From assembly GCF_008868155.1 (NCBI RefSeq), contig NZ_WBKR01000024.1, forward strand, positions 1 through 44,221: a stretch of DNA of 44,221 bases. Direction: 5' to 3'. A program made the translations under genes and the position numbers. Position 1 is the stretch's first letter. Each line of letters starts with the position of its first letter. Below are positions 31,578-39,618 of this stretch, one piece after another. The notes under the pieces were generated by a model, which made no database searches, was not told the origin of the DNA, and saw nothing but the letters and a program-made list of their open reading frames with translations. The DNA comes from Micromonospora sp. ALFpr18c. GTDB taxonomy: Bacteria > Actinomycetota > Actinomycetes > Mycobacteriales > Micromonosporaceae.

Positions 31578-32627
31578 GTCACGTCCAGGTCCGGACGGAA
31601 CGCGGCGGGTCGGGCCGGCACGGCCCCATCCGCCCGGCCGCGTACCGCCCGCGGGTCGCGGATCCTGCTCGGCATCGGCCTGGCCCTCGTCCTGCTGGCC
31701 GGGCTCGCCGTGATCGGCCTCAAGACGCTCACCAACCGGTACGACCGCACGGTGACCAAGGAGCAACTGCTCGACCCCGGCGCCCGCACCGACCGCACCG
31801 ACCTGGACGGGCCGCTCAACTACCTGCTGGTCGGCACCGACCGACGCGCCGGGAGCAGCGAACCGGACCAACGCTCCGACACCATCCTCATCGTGCACGT
31901 GCCCGCCGGCCAGCGGGAGGCGTACCTGGTCTCCATCCCCCGCGACCTGCTGGTCGCCATCCCACCCGCGAACGGCTTCACCGGCGGCCCGGACAAGATC
32001 AATGCGGCGTACGAGCACGGCGGCGGCGGACAGGCCGGCACCCGCCTGCTGTCCAGCACCCTGAACCGGCTCACCGGCATCCGGTTCGACGGGGCCGCGC
32101 TGATCGACTTCTCCGGCTTCCGCAAGGTGATCGACCTGCTCGGCGGAGTGGAGATGTGCGTGGACACCGAGGTCCGTTCGATCCACACCAACCGGGTCTT
32201 CCCCACCGGCTGCCAGCGGATGGACGGCGCACAGGCGCTGGACTACGTACGGCAGCGCTACGACCTGCCCGGCGGCGACTACGACCGGCAGCACCACCAG
32301 CAGCAGTTGCTCCGGGCGATGCTGGACAGCGCCGGCAGTGCGGACCTGCGCAGCAACCCGATCAAACTGGACCAGGTGCTCCGGGCCGTGGGCGGTTCGT
32401 TGACCGTCGACACCAACGGCGTACCCCTCGAGGACCTGCTCCTCGCGCTGCGCGCGCTGCCGCCCGACGGGATGCGCGGCATCCAGGTGCCCTCGTCGCC
32501 GCAGACCATCGACGAGGTGTCGTACGTGGTCCTGGACAACGGGGGCAACGGGCTCTTCGAGGCCGTACGGGGGACACGGGTGCCCACCTGGGCCCAGGCC
32601 AACCCGCGCTGGGTGTCCCGGCTGTGA
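31578..32627 (+). CDS. LCP-family glycopolymer transferase (third of three), start codon unclear
   Basis: About 349 aa. The LCP domain is intact: NYLLVGTDRRAGSSEPDQRS, DTILIVHVPAGQREAYLVS with IPRDLLVAI, DKINAAYEHGG, ALIDFSGFRKVIDLLGGVEM and QALDYVRQRYDLPGGDYDRQ. An N-terminal membrane helix (ILLGIGLALVLLAGLAVIGL) is encoded in frame, but no ATG, GTG or TTG occurs in frame between the stop at 31494 and GTG 31710, which lies inside that helix. GGGGAGG (31569-31575) is followed by GTC 31578 and ACG 31581. I place the start at 31578, where a GTG would be expected. Starting at 31710 would remove the anchor. Confidence 0.75.
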   Translation, partial: VTSRSGRNAAGRAGTAPSARPRTARGSRILLGIGLALVLLAGLAVIGLKTLTNRYDRTVTKEQLLDPGARTDRTDLDGPLNYLLVGTDRRAGSSEPDQRSDTILIVHVPAGQREAYLVSIPRDLLVAIPPANGFTGGPDKINAAYEHGGGGQAGTRLLSSTLNRLTGIRFDGAALIDFSGFRKVIDLLGGVEMCVDTEVRSIHTNRVFPTGCQRMDGAQALDYVRQRYDLPGGDYDRQHHQQQLLRAMLDSAGSADLRSNPIKLDQVLRAVGGSLTVDTNGVPLEDLLLALRALPPDGMRGIQVPSSPQTIDEVSYVVLDNGGNGLFEAVRGTRVPTWAQANPRWVSRL

Positions 32628-32673
32628 CGGTGTCGACGGCCCGGTCGGTGCCGATCCGGCCGATGAGGATCTA

Positions 32674-33021
32674 GTGTTGCTTCCTGTGTTCGGACCCCAG
32701 GTTCCCACCGTGCCCGTGACCGAGATCGCCGACGACACCTACCTGCTGGACGTGCGGGAGGACGACGAGTGGGCGGCCGGCCACGCCCCCACCGCCCACC
32801 ACCTGCCGATGATGGAACTGCCGGCGCGGCTGGCGGAGGTGCCGACCGACCGGGAGGTGGCCGTCATCTGCCGCTCCGGCGGCCGTTCCGCCCAGGTCGT
32901 CGCCTACCTGACGAACAACGGCTGGGAGCAGGTGCGTAACGCCGACGGCGGGATGCGCCAGTGGGCCGCCGTCGGCCGCCCGGTGGTCGACGCGAACGGG
33001 CAGCCCGGCCAGGTCATCTGA
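32674..33021 (+). CDS. Rhodanese-like sulfurtransferase domain protein
   Basis: 115-aa single rhodanese domain: YLLDVREDDEWAAGHAPTAH (conserved DVRE and H-P region), then the active-site loop ICRSGGRS with the persulfide-forming Cys, then AQVVAYLTNNGWEQVRNADG and GGMRQWAAVGRPV. It is a GlpE-like stand-alone sulfur carrier or sulfurtransferase. GTG 32674 has TGAGGAT 4 nt upstream; GTG 32686 is an alternative. It starts about 46 nt after the third LCP gene and is followed within 10 nt by the phosphodiesterase, so those two are likely co-transcribed. Confidence 0.88.
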   Translation: MLLPVFGPQVPTVPVTEIADDTYLLDVREDDEWAAGHAPTAHHLPMMELPARLAEVPTDREVAVICRSGGRSAQVVAYLTNNGWEQVRNADGGMRQWAAVGRPVVDANGQPGQVI

Positions 33022-33031
33022 GGCGGTCGAG

Positions 33032-33820
33032 ATGGGCGGGCCTCAAGTCTTCGCGCACCGCGGCGCCTCGTACGACCTGCCGGAGCACACCCTCGCCGCG
33101 TACCTGCGTGCCCTGGACGAGGGCGCGGACGGCCTGGAGTGCGACGTCCGGCTGACCCGGGACGGGCATCTGGTCTGCGTGCACGACCGGCGACTGGACC
33201 GCACCAGCAACGGTCGCGGTCTGGTCAGCGCGCGTACCCTCGCCGAGTTGGAGGCACTGGACTTCGGTTCCTGGCATCCGGGCAGCGCGGCCGACGGTGA
33301 CCTGCCGCCGGACGAGTCGCACACTCGGCTGCTGACGCTGGCCCGGCTGCTGAAGGCGGTGCTGGCCGCCGGCCGCCCGGTGCGGCTGCTGGTGGAGACG
33401 AAGCACCCGTCCCGCTACGGCTCGGCCGTGGAACGGCGTCTGGTCGACCTGCTACGCCGCTACGGGCTGGCCGACCCGGCACCGGACGACCCGGTCCAGG
33501 TGACCGTGATGTCGTTCTCCCCGCTGGCGATCCGCCGCATCCGGGAGCTGACCCCGACGGTGCCCACGGTGCTCCTGCTGGAGGTGCTGCCGCCGTGGCT
33601 GCGGCTGGGTCGGCTGCCGTTCGGCGCCCGCATCGCCGGGCCGGGCATCGGTCTGGTCCGGGCCCGTCCGCACCTGCTGCCCGCGCTGCGCGCGGCCGGC
33701 AACCAGGTGTACGTCTGGACGGTCAACGAACCGGCCGACCTGGAGCTGGTGCTGGCCGCCGGGGTGGACGGGATCATCACCGACCGCCCGGCGCACGCCC
33801 TGGCCCGGCTGGACCGTTGA
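33032..33820 (+). CDS. Glycerophosphodiester phosphodiesterase family protein
   Basis: 262-aa GDPD TIM-barrel enzyme that hydrolyses glycerophosphodiesters. The HR(G) motif is AHRGASYDLPEHTLAAY, the metal-binding ExD is GLECDVRLTRDG, and the catalytic His is in VHDRRLDRTSNGRG. Later strands carry LLVETKHPSRYG, VTVMSFSPLAIRRI and YVWTVNEPADLELVL, ending GVDGIITDRPAHAL. No signal peptide is seen, so it is cytoplasmic. ATG 33032 starts 10 nt after the rhodanese stop, with a weak GAGGCGG upstream. It could recycle glycerol phosphate from lipid or wall polymer turnover. Confidence 0.9.
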   Translation: MGGPQVFAHRGASYDLPEHTLAAYLRALDEGADGLECDVRLTRDGHLVCVHDRRLDRTSNGRGLVSARTLAELEALDFGSWHPGSAADGDLPPDESHTRLLTLARLLKAVLAAGRPVRLLVETKHPSRYGSAVERRLVDLLRRYGLADPAPDDPVQVTVMSFSPLAIRRIRELTPTVPTVLLLEVLPPWLRLGRLPFGARIAGPGIGLVRARPHLLPALRAAGNQVYVWTVNEPADLELVLAAGVDGIITDRPAHALARLDR

Positions 33821-33875
33821 CCGTCGGCGACCCGCGGGGGTGCCCAAATCCGGGTCGACGGGGCAGACTCGGCAC

Positions 33876-35330
33876 ATGCCGGAGCGTATCGATTTCCCCG
33901 CTCTCATCGCCGGCCACACCGTCGTCATCGAGATGATCAATTCTGGTGACGCCGGCCTGCCCGTCCTCACCCAACTGCTGCGGGTCGCCCAGCCGGCGCT
34001 CGGCGCGACCGGGATGGCCTTCGTCGAGTTCGGCCCGACCGGCGGTCGCGTGATCGCCGCGACCGGCGCGGCGGAGTGGGCCCTCGGCCGTCCGCTGGCC
34101 GTCGACGACCCGGACACCGTCTGCCTGCTGTCCGGCCCGCGGGTACGCCAGGTCCGGGTGCAGCACCTCAACGGCAAACTGGCCGGTGAGCTGGCCGGCA
34201 GCGGCCTGCGCCGGATGGTGGTGTCCCGGGCCGAGATCGACGGGCACACCGTCGGGAGCCTGCACGCGCTCTACCCGAACGACGACGAGCCGGGGGCCGA
34301 GCGGCAGGGGGTGGTCGCCTACCTCGCGTCCTGCATCGGGCACATGTACGGCGACCAGAGCGGGCTGCCGGTGCACGGCGACGGGCCGGTGGCGGCGGCG
34401 CTCGCCGACGGGTTGGCCGTGGTCGACCGGGACGGTCACGTCCACCTGTGGAACCCCGCCGCCGCACAGGTCACCGGCCGATCCGCCGAGCAGGCGCTGA
34501 GCCGTCCGCTGCCGTTCCCGCTGCCACCCTCCGGCCAGGTCCGCGACCACCTGCTGCCGGACGGGCGGTGGCTGCGGATCACCTCCGGCGACCTGCCCGG
34601 CCCCGGCGCGCTGCGGGTGGTGACCTTCCGCGACATCACCGGCCAGCAGCGCCGAGACCACGACCGGGACCTGTTCGTCGCGGTGACCAGCCACGAGCTA
34701 CGGACGCCGGTCACCGTCATCAAGGGGTACGCGGACACCCTCACCGACCACTGGGAGTCGCTGACCGACGTCGACCGGCGACAGGCCGCCCGGGTGATCG
34801 GGCAGCGTGCCAACGAGCTGGCCCGCCTCGTCGACCGGCTGCTCTCCTCGGCTGCCGAGGCGGGGCCCGGGGACGACCCGCCCACCCCGTTCGACCTCGG
34901 TGAGGCGCTGCGCGCCGCGGTCATCGACCAGCCGGCGGAGCTGCGCCGCCGGCTGGTGCTCCGTCTCCCGTCCGACCTGCCCAAGGCGCTCGGCCACCGG
35001 CCCAGCCTCGCCACCGTGCTCACCGAGCTGGCGACGAACGCCGGCAAGTACTCGCCACCGGATTCTCCGATCGAGGTCACCGCTGGGGTCGACGGTCAGC
35101 TGGTGGCGTTCCGGGTCAGCGACCGGGGCATCGGCATCCGCCCGGACCACGTGGAGCGGGCCTTCGACCGGTTCTGGCAGGGCGAGTCCGGCGACCGCCG
35201 CGGCTATCCGGGAGCGGGTCTCGGGCTCTATCTCGTCCGCCGGATCGTTGAACAGCAGAATGGATGGGTATCCCTACGTCCGAGGACCGGCGGCGGTACG
35301 GTCGCAGAGGTGCGGCTACCGCGCGGTTGA
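33876..35330 (+). CDS. Soluble GAF-PAS sensor histidine kinase
   Basis: 484-aa kinase without membrane helices. A GAF-like domain spans about residues 15-165. A PAS domain is at about 170-265 (ALADGLAVVDRDGHVHLWNP, then AAAQVTGRSAEQALS, with VVTFRDITGQQ at its end). The HisKA box is FVAVTSHELRTPVTVIKGYA. The HATPase has TELATNAGKYSPP, SDRGIGIRP, FDRFWQG and GAGLGLYLVRRIVEQ. A CAGACT -10 lies 6 nt before ATG 33876. No adjacent response regulator exists. The following HATPase-only gene may share the pathway. Confidence 0.9.
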   Translation: MPERIDFPALIAGHTVVIEMINSGDAGLPVLTQLLRVAQPALGATGMAFVEFGPTGGRVIAATGAAEWALGRPLAVDDPDTVCLLSGPRVRQVRVQHLNGKLAGELAGSGLRRMVVSRAEIDGHTVGSLHALYPNDDEPGAERQGVVAYLASCIGHMYGDQSGLPVHGDGPVAAALADGLAVVDRDGHVHLWNPAAAQVTGRSAEQALSRPLPFPLPPSGQVRDHLLPDGRWLRITSGDLPGPGALRVVTFRDITGQQRRDHDRDLFVAVTSHELRTPVTVIKGYADTLTDHWESLTDVDRRQAARVIGQRANELARLVDRLLSSAAEAGPGDDPPTPFDLGEALRAAVIDQPAELRRRLVLRLPSDLPKALGHRPSLATVLTELATNAGKYSPPDSPIEVTAGVDGQLVAFRVSDRGIGIRPDHVERAFDRFWQGESGDRRGYPGAGLGLYLVRRIVEQQNGWVSLRPRTGGGTVAEVRLPRG

Positions 35331-35358
35331 CCGGCGGTGGCGCGACGTGGAGGCGACG

Positions 35359-35808
35359 GTGGCAGCGGCAGCGAGGGAACGGGCGTGGTGCGTGGTGGTG
35401 CCCCACCATCCCGCCGGGGCACGGCTGGCCCGGCACCGGCTCGCCGACGAGCTGGCCGACGTCGTACCCCCGACTCTTCTCGCGGATCTGATCGCGGTCC
35501 TCGCCGAGCTGGTGGGCAACGCGGTACGGCACGCCCGGCCGCTGCCGGGCGGTGTGGTCCGGGTGGCCTGGCGGTTGCGGCCCTCGGCCGAGGGCCCGAG
35601 GATCCAGTTGCGGGTGACCGACGGCGGCGCGGGTGCCGGCCCGCTGTTGCGCACGGCCAGCCCGGACGCGGCGGACGGGCGCGGGCTGCACATCGTGGCC
35701 GGCCTGGCCACCCGCTGGGGCGTCGAGCGCGACGGCATGGGCCAGCGCGTCTGGGCGGAGTTCGACCCGACCCCCACACCTCGGCCCGACCTGGTGGTGG
35801 CGGGCTGA
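35359..35808 (+). CDS. HATPase-domain protein (RsbW-like)
   Basis: 149-aa stand-alone GHKL ATPase of the anti-sigma/RsbW kind, abundant in actinomycetes. The N-box is LIAVLAELVGNAVRHARPLP and the G1 box is RVTDGGAGAGPLL, with GRGLHIVAGLATRWGVE near the end. The DGGAG here is a slightly divergent G1. It would phosphorylate or bind a STAS or sigma-factor partner, none of which is adjacent. GTG 35359 is chosen because GGAGG ends 5 nt upstream; GTG 35347 in the same frame is possible. It starts 28 nt after the kinase stop. Confidence 0.8.
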   Translation: MAAAARERAWCVVVPHHPAGARLARHRLADELADVVPPTLLADLIAVLAELVGNAVRHARPLPGGVVRVAWRLRPSAEGPRIQLRVTDGGAGAGPLLRTASPDAADGRGLHIVAGLATRWGVERDGMGQRVWAEFDPTPTPRPDLVVAG

Positions 35809-35855
35809 ACGACCCGTCGGGGCGGGTCCGGCCCACGACGAGCCGGTCGGGCCTC

Positions 35856-35861
35856 TAGGCT
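35856..35861 (+). promoter_or_regulatory. Leaderless -10 element for DUF5926-like gene
   Basis: TAGGCT ends 8 nt before GTG 35870. Confidence 0.4.
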
Positions 35862-35869
35862 GTGACGCC

Positions 35870-36757
35870 GTGAGCAAGCGTCGAAAGAGCCAACGGGCCG
35901 CCGCCGACAGCACCCCCCGTCGGGACAAGGTGCGGGACATCTTCGTGCCGCGACCGTTCGAGGGGCTCATCGACGAGCCCGAGTGGATCGCGCTGCGCGA
36001 GCTGGTGCCCGCCGCCTCCGCGCCGCTGCGGCTGGCGCCCGCCCTGGTCGAGGAGTTCGGCGACCGGCCCGCCACGCTGGCCACCGTGCTGCCGATGGCC
36101 GCCCCGGCGATGACGAAGCCGGACGGCCGGGTGCTGATCGGTCTGCAACGCCACCAGCAGTCCGGCGACGTCTCGCGGGATCTGGCCGAGGCGCTGCTGA
36201 GCGCGTTGCGGACCGAGCCGGGCGCTCCGGTGGCCGTCCCACCGCTGCCCGGCCCCGGCCCCCGCCTGCAGGACATCCTCGTCGACGGCCCGCTGGACGT
36301 CAGCATGCACGACGGGTTCGAGTTCTGGCTCGACCCCGGCGCGGCGGACGACCCGACCGTCCAGGCGTCCCTGGAGCGGGCGAACGCGGCCATCTACCCG
36401 ACCGTGCGGCTGACCGCGGCGAAGGCCGCGTACTGGTGCCAGGTCCCGGAGAAGGCACACGTTCGCTGGGTGCTGCCGGAGGACGAGGACGCCGCCCTGG
36501 ACGCGCTGGCCCGCCTCGGCGCGGCCGGCTCGCTGACGCTCGGCGAGCAGACCAAGTTCGCCGGCATGTTCCGCGCGCACGGCCGTCTGGTGCCCGTCTG
36601 GGACCTGCCGGAGGACACTCCGGCGACCGACTGGGAGGACCCGGTGGCGCAGTTCGCCAAGCGGTACGCGGAGGCGCTCACCGCCACCGACCCGCTGGAC
36701 GCCGCCGGCCGGCGCGCCCGACAGGGGCTGCTCGGCCGCCAGCTCACCCTGCGCTGA
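35870..36757 (+). CDS. DUF5926-like actinobacterial protein
   Basis: 295-aa conserved actinobacterial protein of unknown function, matching the DUF5926 pattern as I know it. It has a basic N-terminus (SKRRKSQRAAADS), then VRDIFVPRPFEGLIDEPEWI, ALRELVPAASAPLRL, GRVLIGLQRHQQSGDVSRDL, LDVSMHDGFEFWLDPGA, YWCQVPEKAHVRWVLPEDED and FAGMFRAHGRLVPVWDL. No membrane helix or catalytic motif is recognised. Older databases sometimes label relatives as SecA-related because of short similarity, which I do not adopt. GTG 35870 is 8 nt after TAGGCT. It converges with the arginine deiminase gene 40 nt away. Confidence 0.75.
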   Translation: MSKRRKSQRAAADSTPRRDKVRDIFVPRPFEGLIDEPEWIALRELVPAASAPLRLAPALVEEFGDRPATLATVLPMAAPAMTKPDGRVLIGLQRHQQSGDVSRDLAEALLSALRTEPGAPVAVPPLPGPGPRLQDILVDGPLDVSMHDGFEFWLDPGAADDPTVQASLERANAAIYPTVRLTAAKAAYWCQVPEKAHVRWVLPEDEDAALDALARLGAAGSLTLGEQTKFAGMFRAHGRLVPVWDLPEDTPATDWEDPVAQFAKRYAEALTATDPLDAAGRRARQGLLGRQLTLR

Positions 36758-36759
36758 GC

Positions 36760-36807
36760 CCGACCCGCTCACCCGGCGCGGAGCCCCGCCGACCCGCTCA
36801 CCCGGCG
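36760..36807. repeat. 19-bp direct repeat between convergent genes
   Basis: CCGACCCGCTCACCCGGCG occurs at 36760-36778 and 36789-36807, period 29. The second copy contains the last codons and stop of the arginine deiminase gene (minus strand), so the duplication touched its end. Confidence 0.7.
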
Positions 36808-38015
36808 ACGGGCAGCGGGTCGCGGGTGATCGGGCAGGACATGCAGCGTGGGCCGCCCCGGCCGGAGCCCAGCTCCGATCCGGCGATCGGGATCACCTCG
36901 ATGCCGGCCCGCTCCAGTTGGGCGTTGGTCTCGGTGTTGCGTTCGTAGCCGACGCAGAGCCGGGGCGCCAGGGCGAGGGTGTTGTTGCCGTCGTCCCACT
37001 GCTCGCGTTCGGCGGTCACCGGGTCCAGCCCGGTGTCGATGACCCGTAGCTGGTCCAGGTCCATCGCGTCGGCGGCGGCCCGGAGGAACGGCGCCGGGCC
37101 GTCCACCCGCGGGTCCTCGCCGTCCGCGCCGGCGATCACCGTGTACGCGGAGAGCGTGCTGGCGATGTTGGGATACATCAGCACGGCGTCGGAGTCGACC
37201 ATCGTGCAGACGGTGTCCAGGTGCATGGTGGCGCGTTTCTGGGCGATCGGCACCACCAGGATGGTGTGGGCGAGCCCGGCGGCGAAGACCTGCCGGCCGA
37301 GGCGTTCCGCGCCGGCCGGGGTGGTCCGTTCGCCCACGCCGACGGCCAGCACGCCGGGGGCGAGCAGCAGGACGTCCCCGCCCTCCAGGTGCTCCAGGTT
37401 CGGCCGGTAGACGAACTCGGTGCCGGCGAAGCGCGGATGGTGGCGATAGATGGCGTCGGTGATGGTGGTCTCCCGGCGGCGGGCCGGCATGGCGAGGCTG
37501 GTGACGCCTACCCGGTCGCCGATCCACAGCGACGAGTCCCGGGTGAACAGCAGGTTGGGCAGCGGATCGATGACGAAGTCGTGCCGGTCCATCAGCGTGT
37601 AGACCAACCCGCCCGGCCGTTCGGAGCTGATCCGCAGTTCCTCGTGGGCCAGGCCGGCGGTGAGCACGTCGGCCAGCGCGGCCGGGTCGAGGTAGGAGAG
37701 GTGGTCGGCGACGCGGGCGCGCAGGGTGTCGCCCAGCCGCCGGGAACGCAGCACCTGCTCGGTGAGTTCGGCTCGGGCGTCCGTGACGGCCAGCGTCTCG
37801 GTCAGCAGGGTCGCCAGGTAGAGCACCTCGACACCGCGGTCGCGCAGCGCGGCGGCGAACGCGTCGTGCTCCTCCTGGGCGCGTCCCACCCAGGGGATCG
37901 CGTCGAACAGGAGCGAGTCGTTGTTGCGGGGGGTGAGCCGGGCCAGTTCCGGGCCGGGCCGGTGCAGCAGTACGGTGCCGAGCCGGCCGACTTCACTGTC
38001 GACGTAGTGGGTCAC
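36798..38015 (-). CDS. arcA: Arginine deiminase
   Basis: 405-aa guanidino-hydrolase converting arginine to citrulline and ammonia. Active-site blocks are present: [31 protein letters not shown] (Glu/Asp), [15 protein letters not shown] (catalytic His) and the C-terminal [10 protein letters not shown] with the nucleophilic Cys near residue 391. Length equals the family norm. GTG 38015 is chosen because the family N-terminus ([20 protein letters not shown]) starts there and TACGCT lies 6 nt upstream; the open frame continues to 38081. No ornithine carbamoyltransferase, carbamate kinase or antiporter is adjacent, so this is not an arc operon. A perfect inverted repeat lies 43 nt upstream. Confidence 0.92.
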   Translation of the reverse strand: MTHYVDSEVGRLGTVLLHRPGPELARLTPRNNDSLLFDAIPWVGRAQEEHDAFAAALRDRGVEVLYLATLLTETLAVTDARAELTEQVLRSRRLGDTLRARVADHLSYLDPAALADVLTAGLAHEELRISSERPGGLVYTLMDRHDFVIDPLPNLLFTRDSSLWIGDRVGVTSLAMPARRRETTITDAIYRHHPRFAGTEFVYRPNLEHLEGGDVLLLAPGVLAVGVGERTTPAGAERLGRQVFAAGLAHTILVVPIAQKRATMHLDTVCTMVDSDAVLMYPNIASTLSAYTVIAGADGEDPRVDGPAPFLRAAADAMDLDQLRVIDTGLDPVTAEREQWDDGNNTLALAPRLCVGYERNTETNAQLERAGIEVIPIAGSELGSGRGGPRCMSCPITRDPLPVAG

Positions 38016-38021
38016 CCCCGC

Positions 38022-38027
38022 AGCGTA
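38022..38027 (-). promoter_or_regulatory. Leaderless -10 element for arginine deiminase
   Basis: On the minus strand TACGCT ends 6 nt before GTG 38015. The inverted repeat at 38058-38088 falls at about -43 to -73 relative to the predicted start. Confidence 0.45.
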
Positions 38028-38057
38028 GGGCAGGGTTTGGCGGCATCCGAGAAAAGA

Positions 38058-38088
38058 ACTGTGGATGAATATGGCATTCATCCACAGT
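38058..38088. promoter_or_regulatory. Perfect 13-bp-arm inverted repeat in divergent promoter region
   Basis: ACTGTGGATGAAT and ATTCATCCACAGT are exact reverse complements separated by ATGGC. The inner TGAAT-n5-ATTCA resembles an ArgR ARG box (normally 4-nt spacing), fitting the arginine gene. The TCATCCACA part also resembles a DnaA box with one mismatch. It is placed to regulate both the deiminase and the divergent NERD-like gene. Confidence 0.6.
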
Positions 38089-38176
38089 CACTCCGGCGCT
38101 CCGGCTTGCCGAACACCGGGAGTGGCAACGTAGGGTAGTGAGGACATAACCGAGGGACCTTTTGCCGGAGGTCGCG

Positions 38177-38917
38177 ATGACTGTCTTTCCCGCACGACGA
38201 GCCGTACCGTCCGCACGGGCACTGCCGCCCGTCGCGGTGCCCCACCCCCGCGTCGATTCGCCCGGGGCTCTCGAACCGGTCCGTCCGACACCGCTCGAGT
38301 GGGCCCGCCGTCGTCGGGCCGAGCGCGGTGCCCGTCGTCTGGAGGCGGCCGGAGCACGGGCGCTGGGCCAGCTCGATCATCTCGGGCCGGCCTGGCACGT
38401 CATCGAGTGGCCCCGCACCGACATGACGGATGTCCTGCTCGACCGCACCCAGGACGAGCGCGCCGGGTTCCTCGCCATCGGGCCCAGCGGCCTGTTCGCG
38501 GTGACCATCGCCGACCACGGCCGGGCCCGCGTGCTCGTCGCCGGGGACGTCGTCCAGATCAACGGCAAGCGGCCGCCGTACGTGGCCGAAGCCCGCCGGG
38601 ACGCCAAGCGTGCCAGCAAGGCCCTGTCCGACGCCGTGGGGCTGGCCGTCCCGGTCACGCCGGTGCTGACCTTCGTCGGCTCCGGCGTGATCAGCGTCTA
38701 CGGCCTCCCGAAGGACTGCCTGATGGCAACCCACCGGGAGTTGGACAGGCTCCTCGTGGCCGGTGGCAGCCGGATCAGCCCGGCCACCGCCGAAAAGCTG
38801 TCCCGGGTCGCACAGCACCCGGCGACCTGGCTGAACGGCACGTACCCTCCAACGGCCGACTACCAGTGGTATGAGGAGGGCCGAACGGCCGCTGACAAGC
38901 CGGCCCACCACCGGTAA
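38177..38917 (+). CDS. NERD (nuclease-related) domain-like protein
   Basis: 246-aa protein. A Pro/Arg-rich N-terminal 60 residues is followed by a helix RRRRAERGARRLEAAGARAL and a NERD-like core at about 75-170: LGPAWHVIEWPRTDM, VLLDRTQDERAGFLAIGPSG, LFAVTIADHGRARVLVAGDV and ARRDAKRASKALSDAVGL. This recalls the restriction-endonuclease-like fold, although the canonical D-ExK catalytic set is not clearly complete, so nuclease activity is uncertain. ATG 38177 has GGAGGTCG 3-8 nt upstream. TAGGGT (38131) is a likely -10. It is divergent from arginine deiminase across the palindromic region. Confidence 0.65.
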   Translation: MTVFPARRAVPSARALPPVAVPHPRVDSPGALEPVRPTPLEWARRRRAERGARRLEAAGARALGQLDHLGPAWHVIEWPRTDMTDVLLDRTQDERAGFLAIGPSGLFAVTIADHGRARVLVAGDVVQINGKRPPYVAEARRDAKRASKALSDAVGLAVPVTPVLTFVGSGVISVYGLPKDCLMATHRELDRLLVAGGSRISPATAEKLSRVAQHPATWLNGTYPPTADYQWYEEGRTAADKPAHHR

Positions 38918-39084
38918 CGTCACCGGCGACGCCACGCGGCTCCGGTCTCCCCGTTCACCCACCGGTCTCCGCGCCGTCACCGGCCGCCCCGGTCCAGCCA
39001 GAGCGGTCGGCGACCCGGTGCGCTCGGTGGTTCTGTCGGCGACCCGCTAGCGTGGACAGTCCCTCGGTGTACATAGGAGGCTCG

Positions 39085-39543
39085 GTGGCCCACGTCGAAC
39101 TTTCGCTCTCGGAAGTGTTCGTGCCAGCGGCGCGGGCCTCGACAGAGCCGGGGCTCGACAACTTCGGTCAGTGGTCCTCGACGGTGTGCCGGGCCGACGA
39201 GCCCTGCCTGCTGATCGACGCCGACACTCTGGTGGTGGCGATCTCCACGGCCGGTTGCGAGCTGCTCTGCCTCGGCGAGCCGGACGGCCTGATCGGGCGG
39301 CCGCTGCTCGACGGCGGGCTGCGCCTGTTGGACTTCACCGCCAACCGGGGCGAGTTGACCGAGGCCGAGATCGACAAGATCCCGCCCCTGCTGGCGCTCT
39401 CCTCCGGCCGACTCGCCCGCGGGCTGCTCCGGGTGCAGGCCGCCTCGGCGGACAGCTCCGACGCGACCGTCGACGCGATCTCCACGCCGGTGCACGCCGA
39501 CGGTGCCGTGGCTGGCTCTCTCACCTTCTTCTCCGAGGTCTGA
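39085..39543 (+). CDS. Stand-alone PAS-like domain protein
   Basis: 152-aa cytosolic protein. The middle (about residues 30-90) reads like a PAS core: ADEPCLLIDADTLVVAISTA, GCELLCLGEPDGLIGRPLLD and LRLLDFTANRGELTEAEI. The final strands TVDAISTPVHADGAVAGSLT close the fold. There is no attached output domain, so it may be an adaptor. GTG 39085 has AGGAGG 5 nt upstream. TAGCGT (39048) is the likely -10, with a GTCGGCGACCCG direct repeat (39006-39017 and 39035-39046) just before it. Confidence 0.65.
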   Translation: MAHVELSLSEVFVPAARASTEPGLDNFGQWSSTVCRADEPCLLIDADTLVVAISTAGCELLCLGEPDGLIGRPLLDGGLRLLDFTANRGELTEAEIDKIPPLLALSSGRLARGLLRVQAASADSSDATVDAISTPVHADGAVAGSLTFFSEV

Positions 39544-39606
39544 CCTGCGGCGTGTTGTGTCACTCGCCGCACGCGGCGATGCTGGGGCCGGCCCGCATCG
39601 AGGCCG

Positions 39607-39612
39607 TAGGGT
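39607..39612 (+). promoter_or_regulatory. Leaderless -10 element for ACT protein
   Basis: TAGGGT ends 6 nt before ATG 39619. Confidence 0.45.
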
Positions 39613-39618
39613 GCCCTC

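Noticed and set aside
38177..38917. Calling the NERD-like protein an active nuclease or defence gene
   Set aside because: The catalytic D-ExK residues could not be identified with confidence and no other defence genes are adjacent.
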